DNA from: an uncultured Holophagaceae bacterium
GTDB lineage: Bacteria; Acidobacteriota; Holophagae; Holophagales; Holophagaceae
Reading direction: 5' to 3'
Length of the DNA: 64,000 bases
Assembly (NCBI GenBank): GCA_903884655.1
Contig: CAISFO010000037.1
Coordinates: forward strand, 35,031-99,030
The translations under genes were made by a program, and so were the position numbers. Shown here one piece after another: positions 1 to 8,622 of the stretch (positions within the stretch are counted from its first letter, which is position 1; each line of letters opens with the position of its first letter). The notes beneath the pieces are model-generated. The model worked only from the letters and a program-made list of their open reading frames with translations. It ran no database searches and had not been told where the DNA came from.

Positions 1-602
1 CCCTGGGGATGCTCTTCGCCATGTTCGGCTGGAAGATCGCTGCCATCTACGCCGGGACCGGCGTGGCCATCGCCTTTACGTCCGGCCTCATCCTGGGCCA
101 GCTTCGCATGGAACGTCACCTGGAGAGCTGGGTCCAAGACGCCTTGAATGCCCCCTCCCTGGGTGAGCTGGAGGACGAAAAGGTCACCCTGCCCGTCCGG
201 ATTGATCTGGCGGTTCAAGGGGTGATGGAGATCGTGGGCAAAGTCTGGCCCTACATCCTGGCCGGTATCGCCGTGGGGGCCTTCATCCACGGCTATGTGC
301 CCGCCATCTTCATGGCGAGCCTGCTTGGCAATAACCACTGGTACAGCGTGCCCGTGGCTGTACTCATCGGCGTACCCCTCTACTCGAATGCCGCGGGGGT
401 CATGCCCATCGTTGAGGCTCTGCTCAGCAAGGGCGCGGCCTTGGGTTCCACCCTGGCCTTCATGATGGCCGTGATCGGGTTGTCCCTGCCTGAAACCATT
501 ATCCTGCGCAAGGTCATGCGCCAGCCGCTCATCGCCACCTTCATCGGTGTTGTGGCTCTCGGCATCCTGCTGGTGGGCTACCTCTTCAATGCCATCCTCT
601 AG
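1..602 (+). CDS. YraQ/DUF318-type permease, C-terminal part (5' end outside window)
   Basis: The reading frame is open to the left edge, so only about 199 C-terminal residues are visible and the ATG at base 9 is probably internal. Five hydrophobic segments can be seen, including one with the small-residue stretch PLYSNAAGVMPI, typical of the YraQ/ArsP (DUF318) permease family. Members of that family export organoarsenicals or have unknown substrates, and many are co-encoded with a small thioredoxin, as here: the next gene starts 8 bases downstream. The product is an inner-membrane protein. The substrate cannot be told from the sequence. Confidence 0.85.
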   Translation, partial: LGMLFAMFGWKIAAIYAGTGVAIAFTSGLILGQLRMERHLESWVQDALNAPSLGELEDEKVTLPVRIDLAVQGVMEIVGKVWPYILAGIAVGAFIHGYVPAIFMASLLGNNHWYSVPVAVLIGVPLYSNAAGVMPIVEALLSKGAALGSTLAFMMAVIGLSLPETIILRKVMRQPLIATFIGVVALGILLVGYLFNAIL

Positions 603-610
603 GAGTTCCC

Positions 611-844
611 ATGCTCATCGAAGTCTTCGGTCCCGGCTGCATGAAGTGCCAGACCATGGAAAAGCACGCCAAGGAGGCTGTCGAAAAGTCCGGCGGGGAG
701 CATCAGGTGGTGAAGATCTCCGACTACGCCGCCATGGCCAGCCGCGGCATCCTCAGCACCCCGGCCCTTGCCCTGGATGGCCGGCTCAAGTTTCAGGGCA
801 GGGTGGCCAGCTCAGATGAGATCCTGGCCCTGCTCCAGGGCTGA
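611..844 (+). CDS. small thioredoxin-like redox protein
   Basis: A 77-residue protein with the redox motif GPGCMKC near the N-terminus (Cys10 and Cys13) and the cis-proline segment STPAL that follows in the thioredoxin fold. This is the TIGR00412/'redox-active disulfide protein 2' type of mini-thioredoxin, cytoplasmic and without a signal peptide. AGGAG precedes the ATG, and only 8 bases separate it from the permease gene, so the two are almost certainly one operon. It may keep permease cysteines or a bound metalloid/sulfur substrate reduced; that role is inferred from the pairing. Confidence 0.88.
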   Translation: MLIEVFGPGCMKCQTMEKHAKEAVEKSGGEHQVVKISDYAAMASRGILSTPALALDGRLKFQGRVASSDEILALLQG

Positions 845-862
845 AATCACACCGGTTGCCCT

Positions 863-1474
863 TCAGTCTCTCTGCGCCGTGGCCAGGAACACAGGGTAGT
901 CCCGGCTCTCTTTGGAGGTAACGGTGGCGGTCCCCAGCTGAATCTGCCTGAAGCCAGCATCCTTCAGCCAGCCTTCGATGAGTTTTCGTGAAAATCCCCG
1001 GTGATGGACGCCCGTGACGTCCTCATGGAAGCTGCCATCCTCCTCGTCGAGGTCAGCCAGGGCCACCCTTCCACCCGAGCTGAGGCCATGCGCGAACCGG
1101 CTGAACAACGCCGGCACATCGGCAACGTGGTGGAGGGTCATGCTGCTCAAGATGAGGTCATAGGGACCGCGGAGATCCCCGTTGACCGCTTCATCCAACT
1201 GGATTAAGGGAACGGAGATCCCCTTGGCCTGAGCCTTCTCCGCCAGGGAGCGGAGCATGCCCGCTGAGGTGTCGGCGCCGGTGATGGAACCGACCGAAGG
1301 AGCCAATTCCAGGGTTATCAGGCCCGTGCCGCAACCGAAATCCAGGACCGCCTGGTCCTGGGAGAGGGTCAGCCGGGATGCGATGGCGCGCACTACGGCC
1401 TGCGCCAACAGCACTCGCCGCTCCGTGAGATCCCAGGTGGCCGCCGCCCGGTCAAATCGTTCGGTCCCTGTCAT
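863..1474 (-). CDS. class I SAM-dependent methyltransferase (UbiE-like)
   Basis: A 203-residue protein with the Rossmann SAM-binding motif VLDFGCGTGLITLELA around residues 44-59, then the post-I acidic residue in ITGADTS, and the LILSSMTLHHV motif of UbiE/small-molecule methyltransferases. GGGAGG stands 5 bases before the ATG. It converges with the thioredoxin gene, leaving 18 bases between the stops. It lacks the conserved cysteine set of arsenite methyltransferase ArsM, so despite the ArsP-like permease next door I do not call it that. Substrate unknown. Confidence 0.85.
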   Translation of the reverse strand: MTGTERFDRAAATWDLTERRVLLAQAVVRAIASRLTLSQDQAVLDFGCGTGLITLELAPSVGSITGADTSAGMLRSLAEKAQAKGISVPLIQLDEAVNGDLRGPYDLILSSMTLHHVADVPALFSRFAHGLSSGGRVALADLDEEDGSFHEDVTGVHHRGFSRKLIEGWLKDAGFRQIQLGTATVTSKESRDYPVFLATAQRD

Positions 1475-1535
1475 GCGGCCTCCCTCTGGTTTGATGCTGG
1501 GCCCCGGGCTGCCGGAGCACCATTGGGTTCCGGGT

Positions 1536-1742
1536 TCAGCGGGCCTTCACCGAGCAGGTGCTCCAACCGAACAGGGTGTAGAGCGGGCAGGAGCCCAGGA
1601 GGCCGGTGGCCAATGGCACCAGGCCCAGATAGCCCCAGGGGGTCATGGGCCCCAGGAAGACCAGCGACAGCACGCCGAGGCCCACGGCGACACGCAGTAC
1701 GCGCTCCACGGGATGTTCATTGGTGGGCAGGAGGTTGGCCAT
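1536..1742 (-). CDS. DUF2892 (YgaP-type) small membrane protein
   Basis: A 68-residue protein with the N-terminal NEHPVERVLRVAVG pattern and two hydrophobic segments, ending in the GSCPLYTLFGWSTC stretch of DUF2892. In other bacteria this domain is fused or adjacent to rhodanese domains, as in YgaP of E. coli, and the flavoprotein encoded about 1.5 kb upstream on the same strand does carry a rhodanese domain. GGAG lies 5 bases before the ATG. The role is probably linked to sulfane sulfur handling at the inner membrane (inference). Confidence 0.85.
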   Translation of the reverse strand: MANLLPTNEHPVERVLRVAVGLGVLSLVFLGPMTPWGYLGLVPLATGLLGSCPLYTLFGWSTCSVKAR

Positions 1743-1812
1743 GGTGGCTCCAGGTGAGGGACGGCGCGGGCCGTCGAGGTTGCGAAGAACAATCAGGTCG
1801 ACTGGCCGCGGG

Positions 1813-2799
1813 TCATCCAGCCTTCAGCAGGCCCAGTTTCACGACAAACAGGCCCAAAGCGCCCACGAGCAGCCAGAGCACCAGACCCTGCAGGAAGGGC
1901 CGGAGCCCGACTTCACGAAGGGCTTCCCGGCTGAGCCCTGCCCCGATGAGGAACAGGGTCAGGACCAGCACCCGGCGGGCCACCAGGGCGAGCAGATGGC
2001 CAGGCAACTGCAGGCCCGGAACAAAGGTGACGAGGGCGGCCATGCCCAGGAACCCCACGATGAACCAGGGCTTCTTCAACGGGGCCTCCGGGGAGGCCGG
2101 GCTCCGCCGCGAGACGAGCCAGCCCACGCCGAATGTGAGGGGCACGATCCAGAGGGCCCTGGCCAATTTGACGGTGGTGGCCACTTCCAGGGCCCTGGGC
2201 CCGTAGGCCAGGCCCGCGCCCACCACAGAACTCGTATCGTGGATGGCCAGGGCCGACCAGAGGCCGAAGGCCTCCTGGCCCAGACCCGCCGCATGGCCAA
2301 TGGGCGGAAAGACCACCAGGGCCACCGCGTTGAGCAGGAATACCGTCGCCAGGGCTACGGAGGTCTCCTGCTCCTTCGCTCGCAGCACCGGCGCCACGGC
2401 GGCGATGGCGCTGCCCCCGCAGATGGCCGTGCCCACGGAGATCAGCACCCCCGCGTCCCGTTCGACCTTGAGCAGCCGAGCCAACCACCAGCCCAGGAGC
2501 AGCACCAGCAGGATGCTGATGGCGGTGTAGCCGAGCCCTTGCAGCCCGGCCTTCGCCACGGCCAGCAGGTTCATCTCCGCCCCCAGTCCCACTACCGCGA
2601 GGGGCAGTAGATGGTGGATCCAGGCCTGAGTCAACCGCCGCGAGGGATTTCCCACCGTCACGGCCAGAACAGCCCCGCCCACCAGGGCTGCGGCGGCCGG
2701 AGTCCACGGGGCGAGGGTGAGGGCAGCACCCACCAGGAGGCAGGCTGTTGCCATCCGTGGGGCGGCACCGGCCAGCGCTCCCGGTTCCGGGGAAGACAT
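1813..2799 (-). CDS. YeiH/UPF0324 family putative sulfate (sulfonate/sulfite) exporter
   Basis: A 328-residue hydrophobic protein with about nine to ten membrane segments. The stretch ISVGTAICGGSAIAAVAP is the conserved signature of the YeiH (PSE) family, which includes TauZ/CuyZ-type exporters near sulfonate and cysteate degradation genes. I take the start at 2799 because the upstream thioesterase gene ends at 2804; an earlier in-frame ATG at 2874 would overlap it by 71 bases. It is transcribed with the thioesterase and the CoA-disulfide reductase fusion, which supports a role in sulfur oxyanion or sulfide traffic. Actual substrate unproven. Confidence 0.87.
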   Translation of the reverse strand: MSSPEPGALAGAAPRMATACLLVGAALTLAPWTPAAAALVGGAVLAVTVGNPSRRLTQAWIHHLLPLAVVGLGAEMNLLAVAKAGLQGLGYTAISILLVLLLGWWLARLLKVERDAGVLISVGTAICGGSAIAAVAPVLRAKEQETSVALATVFLLNAVALVVFPPIGHAAGLGQEAFGLWSALAIHDTSSVVGAGLAYGPRALEVATTVKLARALWIVPLTFGVGWLVSRRSPASPEAPLKKPWFIVGFLGMAALVTFVPGLQLPGHLLALVARRVLVLTLFLIGAGLSREALREVGLRPFLQGLVLWLLVGALGLFVVKLGLLKAG

Positions 2800-2803
2800 G
2801 GCT

Positions 2804-3277
2804 TCAAGCCTTGGCACCAAAGTTCTCCGGCATCTGGGCTGCGACCACCTCGCCGCGGGCGGTGAGCTTGCCAAAGGCCGACACCGTGGCCTCGATTACC
2901 ACCTTCCGGCCCCGGATCTCCTTCACCCTGCCCCGGATCTCCAACTCGCCATCAAGAGGCGTGGGCGCCAGGTAGTCCACATGCAGACTGGCTGTCACGA
3001 AGCGGAAGGCCGGCAGGCTGTCCATGGGGCGCCCCTCCTGGCGGTACATGGCCGCCGCCGCGGTGCCGGTGCTGTGGCAGTCGATGAGGGAGGCGATGAG
3101 GCCGCCGTAGACATAGCCCGGGCTGGCCGTGTGCTCGGGCCAGGGGCGGAACCGGGTCACGGATTCCTCGCCCTCCCAGAAGGTGCGGATCTTCAGGCCA
3201 TGCTCGTTCAACCGGCCGCAGCCGTGGCAGTGGGCCACGTTCTCGGGATAGAAGTCCTGGAAAGCGGGTCCGCTCAT
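2804..3277 (-). CDS. PaaI-type hotdog-fold thioesterase
   Basis: A 157-residue hotdog protein. It opens with a CHGCG segment, and GYVYGGLIASLIDCHSTGTA is the substrate-loop/helix signature of the PaaI and 4HBT acyl-CoA thioesterases, with the candidate catalytic Asp of SLIDCH. I chose the ATG at 3277, which overlaps the stop of the upstream reductase gene as ATGA; a longer start 60 bases upstream would lie inside that gene. It probably hydrolyses a CoA thioester or acts on a CoA persulfide adduct, given its coupling to a CoA-disulfide-reductase-like enzyme (inference). Confidence 0.85.
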   Translation of the reverse strand: MSGPAFQDFYPENVAHCHGCGRLNEHGLKIRTFWEGEESVTRFRPWPEHTASPGYVYGGLIASLIDCHSTGTAAAAMYRQEGRPMDSLPAFRFVTASLHVDYLAPTPLDGELEIRGRVKEIRGRKVVIEATVSAFGKLTARGEVVAAQMPENFGAKA

Positions 3278-4977
3278 GTGGCGTCCATGGGCTGGGCGCA
3301 GCCACAGGAGGCGGCCGTGGTGTGGGTGCCCTTCCACAGGGCGTAGCGGCGGTAACCGCCTGAGAGGTTGCGGACTCTGAACCCGCGCTGGGCCAGGATC
3401 CGGGCGGCGAGGTAGCCCCGCAGTCCCACCTGGCAGTAGACCAGGTACTCCTTGTCCACCGGCAGACCCGGCAGCAGGCCCCGCAGGTCATCCACCGGCA
3501 GGAGGCGGGAACCGGGGATGGCGCCATTGGCATGCTCTTGGGGGCTCCGCACGTCCACCAGAACCTGGTCCGGTCCGAGCCCGGCCAGTTCCTCCGGCTC
3601 CCAGAGCTCCACATCGCCCCGCAACACGTTCGCGGCCACGAAACCCGCCATGTTCACCGGGTCCTTGGCACTGCCGTAGGGCGGCGCGTAGCAGAGCTCC
3701 AGATCCTCCAGATCATAGACCGTGAGACCCGCCCGCAGGGCCACCGCCAGCACGTCGATGCGCTTGTCCACCCCGGTGGCGCCCACGGCCTGGGCCCCCA
3801 GGATCCGGCCGTCCCCCGGGGCGAAGAGCAGCTTCAAGGTGATGGAGCAGGCCCCTGGGTAGTAGGTGGCGTGGTCGGCAGGATGCACATAGATGCGCTT
3901 GTAGGCGATCCCCTTGCGCTGGAGGGCTGATTCGCTCAACCCCGTCATGGCGAAAGTGAGGCCGAACACCTTGCAGATGGCTGTGCCCTGGGTGGCCTTG
4001 TAGCGGCTGTTCCGGCCCAGGATGACCTCCGCGGCGATGCGGCCCTGACGGTTTGCTGGGCCGGCCAAGGGGATGAGGGCGGGTTCGCCGCTCACGAATT
4101 CACGGACTTCCACGGCATCACCCACGGCGTAGATGTGTGGGTCGCTGGTGCGCATGCTGTCGTCCACCAGGATGCCGCCGATGGAGCCCAGCGCCAGTCC
4201 CGCGGTCTGCGCGAGGCGAGTTTCCGGGCGCACGCCTACGCTGAGCACTGCCAGTTCGCAGGCGATCCGCATCCCGTCGTCCAGCACCGCCACAAGTCCT
4301 GCCCCGGCCCCCTCGAAGGCCGCGACCGAGCGCCCCAGATGCAGGTCCACGCCCTGCCGCGCCAACTCCTCCTGCAGGGGAAAGGCCATCTCCGCATCGG
4401 CCACGGCCAGCACCTGGGGCAGCCGTTCCACCAGGGTCACGGCCAAGCCTCGATGGCGCAGCTGCTCCGCCATTTCGAGGCCGATGTAGCCGGCACCCAC
4501 CACCAAGGCCCGTCCTTCAGGATGGTGAGCGGCCCGAGCGAGGATGGAGTCCATGTCTTCCAGATTGCGCAAAGTGAAGATCCCCTCCAGATCCACACCA
4601 GGCACTGGCGGACGAATGGGTGCGGCACCCGGGCTGAGGATCAGGGCGTCATAGGGTTCCCGGACTTCCTCGCCGGTCACCAGGTTCCGGGCCACCACCT
4701 GGCGGGCGGCCACATCGATGGCGATGGCCTCGTTGCGGACCCGCACGTCGATCCCGAACCGGGCCTTCAGGCTCTGGGGCGTCTGCAGCAGCAGCTTCGC
4801 CCGGTCGGCGATCAGGCCGCCGATGTGGTACGGCAGTCCGCAGTTGGCGAAGGAGACATGAGGACCCCTCTCGAGCAGCACGATGCTGGCATTCTCCGAG
4901 AGCCGACGGGCCCTGGCGGCGGCACTGGCGCCGCCTGCGACGCCGCCGATGATCACGATTCGAGGGACACCCGACAT
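3274..4977 (-). CDS. CoA-disulfide/persulfide reductase-rhodanese fusion flavoprotein
   Basis: A 567-residue pyridine-nucleotide-disulfide oxidoreductase. IIGGVAGGASAAARARR is the FAD-binding motif, SFANCGLPYHIGG carries the single active-site cysteine (Cys46) of CoA-disulfide reductases, and VVGAGYIGLEMAEQL is the NAD(P)H-binding motif. Residues from about 470 form a rhodanese domain with its own cysteine in VYCQVGLRGY. This architecture matches the CoADR-Rhd enzymes, described as NADH-dependent persulfide or polysulfide reductases. AAAGGAAG precedes the ATG at 4977, preferred to a longer frame. It heads a minus-strand operon with the thioesterase and the YeiH-like exporter. Confidence 0.9.
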   Translation of the reverse strand: MSGVPRIVIIGGVAGGASAAARARRLSENASIVLLERGPHVSFANCGLPYHIGGLIADRAKLLLQTPQSLKARFGIDVRVRNEAIAIDVAARQVVARNLVTGEEVREPYDALILSPGAAPIRPPVPGVDLEGIFTLRNLEDMDSILARAAHHPEGRALVVGAGYIGLEMAEQLRHRGLAVTLVERLPQVLAVADAEMAFPLQEELARQGVDLHLGRSVAAFEGAGAGLVAVLDDGMRIACELAVLSVGVRPETRLAQTAGLALGSIGGILVDDSMRTSDPHIYAVGDAVEVREFVSGEPALIPLAGPANRQGRIAAEVILGRNSRYKATQGTAICKVFGLTFAMTGLSESALQRKGIAYKRIYVHPADHATYYPGACSITLKLLFAPGDGRILGAQAVGATGVDKRIDVLAVALRAGLTVYDLEDLELCYAPPYGSAKDPVNMAGFVAANVLRGDVELWEPEELAGLGPDQVLVDVRSPQEHANGAIPGSRLLPVDDLRGLLPGLPVDKEYLVYCQVGLRGYLAARILAQRGFRVRNLSGGYRRYALWKGTHTTAASCGCAQPMDAT

Positions 4978-5036
4978 GGCCTTCCTTTCGAGGGGAGGCA
5001 AGTCAATCCCCAACGTTCGCACAAGTATAATCACTT

Positions 5037-5062
5037 GGTTATTAATTCATTATAAAATAACC
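5037..5062. promoter_or_regulatory. AT-rich inverted repeat over a TATAAT box (candidate operator)
   Basis: GGTTATT and AATAACC form perfect 7-base arms around a 12-base AT-rich spacer. A consensus TATAAT on the minus strand (5049-5054) lies inside it, about 70 bases before the reductase start. This AT island stands out in a GC-rich region between divergent genes. A repressor of the ArsR/SmtB type or another sulfur-responsive regulator is plausible, but none is encoded nearby. Confidence 0.45.
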
Positions 5063-5172
5063 GGATCAGGCTCGACCCTTGCCTGGGTGGGTCCAGAAAC
5101 GGACACACCCTTTGAAGAACAAGGCCCAACCGGCTGCTGGACAAAGGCTTGACCCGCGCCCAGCATGGAGTC

Positions 5173-6552
5173 ATGCGCGCTCCCACAACCATCCTCCTGG
5201 TGGATGACGAGCCGGGTATCCGGCGGTCCCTGGGCGAAGCCCTGAAGGACGAGGGGTACCATGTGGTGAAGGCCGAGCGGGGCGAGCATGCCATCGACCT
5301 GCTGCAGAACCCCGATGGCGAGGGCCTGCAGCTGATGCTGCTGGATGTCTGGCTGCCGGGGCAGGATGGCCTCGAGACGCTGAAGCAGGCCAAGCAGCTG
5401 CGGCCGGATCTGCCGGTGGTGATGATCTCGGGCCACGCCAGCATCGATACGGCCATGCAGGCCACCAAGCTGGGCGCCTTCGACTTCCTGGAAAAACCAA
5501 TCGATCTGGACCGCCTGCTCCTGGTGGTGAGCAACGCCCTGCGCCAGTCGCGGCTGGAGCAGGAGAACCAGCGGCTGCTGGCCGAAGTGGAGGGCGGCCG
5601 CTTCTTCCTGGCGGACAGCCCCGCCATGAAACGGCTCATGGCCGACGTGGCCCTGGTGGCGCCCACGGAGGGCCGCGTTCTGCTCACGGGCGAGAATGGC
5701 AGCGGCAAGGAGGAGGTGGCCCGGCTCATCCACCTGCAAAGCCCCCGCAGGGACGCCCCCTTCATCGAGGTGAACTGCGCGGCCATTCCCGAGGAATTGA
5801 TCGAAAGTGAGCTGTTTGGTCACCAGAAGGGGGCCTTCACCGGCGCCGTCCGGGACCAGAAGGGCAAGTTCCGCGAGGCCGACGGCGGCACCCTCTTCCT
5901 GGACGAGGTGGGCGACATGTCGCTCAAGACCCAGGCCAAGGTGCTCCGGGCCCTCCAGGAAGGCCGCGTGGAGCCCGTGGGCGGGGGCGGCACGGTGGGC
6001 GTGGACGTGCGCGTCATCACCGCCACCAACAAGGACCTGGCCGGGGAGATCACCCGGGGCCGCTTCCGCGAGGACCTCTACTTCCGCCTGGCGGTGGTGC
6101 CTCTCCGCATTCCCGCCCTCCGGGAGCGCCCCGAGGACATTCTGCCCCTGGCGGAGGCCTTCATCTCCAGGATCGCCCGCCAGTATGGGCGCCCGCCCCG
6201 GCACCTGGGGCCCGAGGCCAAGGACACGCTGTTGCGCCACGACTGGCCCGGCAATGTGCGCGAGCTGAAGAACCTAATGGAGCGGGCCGTCATCCTGGGC
6301 CGCGGCAGCGAGATCGGCCCCCGGGACCTGGGGCCCCTGGCCGCCCGGAACATCGCCGAGCAGGATCCCTTCTCTTTCCCGGAATTCGGCAGCCTCAAGG
6401 AGGGCAAGGACTGGTTCGAGACCCAGTACCTCCAGCGCGAGATGCGCTTCCAGAACGGCAACATGACCCGGGTCGCCGAGCGCGTGGGCATGGACCGCTC
6501 CAACCTCTACAAGCGCCTCAAGGCCCTGGGCATCGAGCCCAGGGAGAGCTAG
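5173..6552 (+). CDS. sigma-54-dependent NtrC-family response regulator (NtrX-like)
   Basis: A 459-residue three-domain activator. The receiver domain (about 1-120) has LLVDDEPG, the phospho-acceptor Asp in LLLDVWLPG and the conserved Lys of FLEKPID. The AAA+ domain has Walker A GENGSGKEE, the sigma-54 contact loop GAFTGA and Walker B GGTLFLDEVGD. A Fis-type helix-turn-helix ends the protein (RVAERVGMDRSNLYKRL). The start is uncertain: ATG 5173 or TTG 5149. An NtrY-like kinase is encoded about 18 kb away (22998-25076) and is a natural partner candidate, but the two are not adjacent. Confidence 0.93.
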   Translation: MRAPTTILLVDDEPGIRRSLGEALKDEGYHVVKAERGEHAIDLLQNPDGEGLQLMLLDVWLPGQDGLETLKQAKQLRPDLPVVMISGHASIDTAMQATKLGAFDFLEKPIDLDRLLLVVSNALRQSRLEQENQRLLAEVEGGRFFLADSPAMKRLMADVALVAPTEGRVLLTGENGSGKEEVARLIHLQSPRRDAPFIEVNCAAIPEELIESELFGHQKGAFTGAVRDQKGKFREADGGTLFLDEVGDMSLKTQAKVLRALQEGRVEPVGGGGTVGVDVRVITATNKDLAGEITRGRFREDLYFRLAVVPLRIPALRERPEDILPLAEAFISRIARQYGRPPRHLGPEAKDTLLRHDWPGNVRELKNLMERAVILGRGSEIGPRDLGPLAARNIAEQDPFSFPEFGSLKEGKDWFETQYLQREMRFQNGNMTRVAERVGMDRSNLYKRLKALGIEPRES

Positions 6553-6563
6553 GCGGGTGGGCC

Positions 6564-6965
6564 GTGAGTGACAAGAAGTGGTTCAAGATCGGAGAGGCAG
6601 CCAAGCTCGTCGGCGTCGGCCCCAAGGACCTCCGCTACTGGGAAGACGTCATTGCCGACATCAAGCCGCGACGCAGCAAGGGCAACCTCCGCTACTACCA
6701 CCTGGACGAGCTGCCCCGCCTGAAGCGCATCAAGGCCTGGCTGAGCGAAGGGCTTACCGTGGCCGACTGTGCCGAACTGCTGGCCCACGGCCATCTGGTG
6801 CAACGCCTGGATCTCGGCCTTGAAGAAGACGAACTGCCTGCGGCCCCGGCCCAGAAACCGAAGCCCGCCTTCCCCCGGCTCCTCCGCACCAGCACCGACC
6901 TCCAGCCCATCCTCAAATCCATGCGAGCGCTCTACGAACGCCTGTCCACCACACCCAAACCTTGA
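6564..6965 (+). CDS. MerR-type helix-turn-helix regulator
   Basis: A 133-residue protein starting with [23 protein letters not shown] is the winged helix-turn-helix of the MerR family, followed by a wing ([10 protein letters not shown]) and [16 protein letters not shown]. After residue 75 there is no cysteine or long coiled coil of the metal- or redox-sensing types, only a Pro-rich linker and a short helix. It resembles the small MerR-like proteins often found near tRNA, ihf or pheT genes. It lies 11 bases after the response-regulator gene and is probably co-transcribed. Confidence 0.88.
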   Translation: MSDKKWFKIGEAAKLVGVGPKDLRYWEDVIADIKPRRSKGNLRYYHLDELPRLKRIKAWLSEGLTVADCAELLAHGHLVQRLDLGLEEDELPAAPAQKPKPAFPRLLRTSTDLQPILKSMRALYERLSTTPKP

Positions 6966-7000
6966 CCCCAGGCCCAAGCCGTTCTACAGTCAAAGGTTCA

Positions 7001-7077
<77 letters not shown>

Positions 7078-7088
7078 AAAACACCTAG

Positions 7089-7119
7089 AAGGGCCAAGAC
7101 TTACAAGTCTTGGCCCTTT
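7089..7119 (+). terminator. rho-independent terminator after tRNA-Pro
   Basis: A perfect 14-base inverted repeat (AAGGGCCAAGACTT / AAGTCTTGGCCCTT) with a two-base loop and a short T run, 12 bases after the tRNA CCA end. It is the expected terminator of the tRNA transcript. Confidence 0.85.
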
Positions 7120-7440
7120 GCCTTTTGGCTCCATGTCCACTACCTGTCCAAAACCCATCCCCGGATTGTCTCGGAAAGTGGCGGCTTCGCAGGGACGATG
7201 AGGGTCAAAGCCTCCTGCCCCCATTCCTCCACTCTCGTGTCCGCCATAGCTTCGGACGACCTAAACGCTTAGAGGGCAGGTGGCCAAAGGAACGGCCCCG
7301 GCTCGAACTGGCTGGAAGCCTGAATTCTTTTCACCGAGCAGGGATTTGTGCATTTCCATCCGGAGCGCCGTGGGTTTTTGAATGGCTCTCCTCTCCAGTG
7401 ATAACCTCCCCTTCAAATGTGTGACTTATCGGGAGAGTTC
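7120..7440. other. gene-free stretch between tRNA terminator and accessory gene
   Basis: I see no convincing gene, RNA or long repeat here. Base composition drops gradually towards the next gene. If the segment was integrated at the tRNA, this would be its left junction, but no attachment-site repeat could be identified. Confidence 0.5.
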
Positions 7441-8547
7441 GTGTCCGTCGAAAACAGCCAGCAGTCACCTGACCCCCTTGACGACAAAGGGATTCAGAAG
7501 GCGCTGAAAATCCTTAAAAAGCTCGATGAAATGGCTGACGGAGTGAGGCTGAGCCGCAAAGGAGCTTGGGGTGCCATCGTCCGTGCAGCCGAAGCCTATA
7601 AAAAGGAAATGGCCGATTATGAGGCTTCAACCAATTCCTCGATCCTCAGTCAAAATCTGGAGCAGTTGTCCAAAGATATCGCGTCACTCGCAGGGAAACT
7701 CGCCGCATTGAACCCCGAGGCCCAGGCCAGGTTATCCAGAATTCCCTCTGACCACTTGTGGCCACAGGATCTGAGTCAAACCAAGCTCAAGTGGCCCTAC
7801 CTACTCCCACTCGGACTGGAGAAAGCTCGACAACTTGCTGATGACCTGGGCTCAGGACTCTCTTCTGATGACGAGGATTTTATTCAGTCCAGAGCCTACT
7901 ATCTGGTGCCTTCATTCTGTTCAACACCCTTAGCAGCCACTCCCTTGGTCTCGGAACTCCAAGCTCTCGCCGCCGTCCTGTATCGGGCAAGCTCACTCAA
8001 TCAGCAAGCAAAAGAGGATGGCACTGCCGAGAAGGGTTATAGGGAATCCCATATGCACCCTACTCACCTTTTGATCCGGGAATGCGATGCGATCCTCACC
8101 GCTGTTGAGGGAATGGAGCCAACAGCTCTTTATGAATCTCTGAGACAGAAAAAGGCTAACTGGCAGACTCATCCGAAACTTCGTGCCTTTGCCGTAAAAG
8201 TCTACGAGTCCGCAACAGGGGTTTCACAGGCATATACTGCTATCGATGGACATCTGCGTGATTACCGAAATTCCTACCAAAAATCCATCGATGTCCATCC
8301 GTGGGTTTTGCGCACGCTCCGGGTGGCAGAACTCCTGCGGACTGATCTTGAATCGGCATCTGAGCCTCAGCAGGCTGCCTGCTCAGGCCGATTAGCTGAG
8401 CTTGTTGACATATCTAAAAGATTCCACCCGCTCTCTGAATTCCAGGTCACGGAAATGACCGGGTCAAATGGGGAGAAACTGGCCCCAGAGGCGGCGCTCC
8501 AACTGAGCCACAAGAAGCGGGTGAAGGGGCGGACCCACCTCAGCTGA
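7441..8547 (+). CDS. unrecognised helical protein in accessory segment
   Basis: I do not recognise this 368-residue protein. I start it at GTG 7441, which has GGGAGAG at good distance; an in-frame ATG 24 bases upstream lacks a binding site. It is mostly helical, rich in Leu, Ala, Lys and Glu, has no signal peptide or membrane segment, and shows an N-terminal ALKILKKLDEMADG stretch. Codon use includes many A/T-ending codons, unlike its neighbours, pointing to foreign origin. The last 30 or so residues (after EFQVTEM) look low-complexity and basic, and may be read from sequence brought in with the IS66-type element 75 bases downstream, so the original C-terminus may be lost. Confidence 0.6.
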   Translation: MSVENSQQSPDPLDDKGIQKALKILKKLDEMADGVRLSRKGAWGAIVRAAEAYKKEMADYEASTNSSILSQNLEQLSKDIASLAGKLAALNPEAQARLSRIPSDHLWPQDLSQTKLKWPYLLPLGLEKARQLADDLGSGLSSDDEDFIQSRAYYLVPSFCSTPLAATPLVSELQALAAVLYRASSLNQQAKEDGTAEKGYRESHMHPTHLLIRECDAILTAVEGMEPTALYESLRQKKANWQTHPKLRAFAVKVYESATGVSQAYTAIDGHLRDYRNSYQKSIDVHPWVLRTLRVAELLRTDLESASEPQQAACSGRLAELVDISKRFHPLSEFQVTEMTGSNGEKLAPEAALQLSHKKRVKGRTHLS

Positions 8548-8622
8548 AATGTGAGGTGACGGCAAGCGTGCGTGAAACCCCTGGCTGATGGCCGGTAGCC
8601 TCATGGGTCCCAAGGAGGACCC

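Noticed and set aside
863..1474. Arsenite methyltransferase ArsM
   Set aside because: Suggested by the ArsP-like permease nearby, but the conserved cysteines of ArsM are missing.
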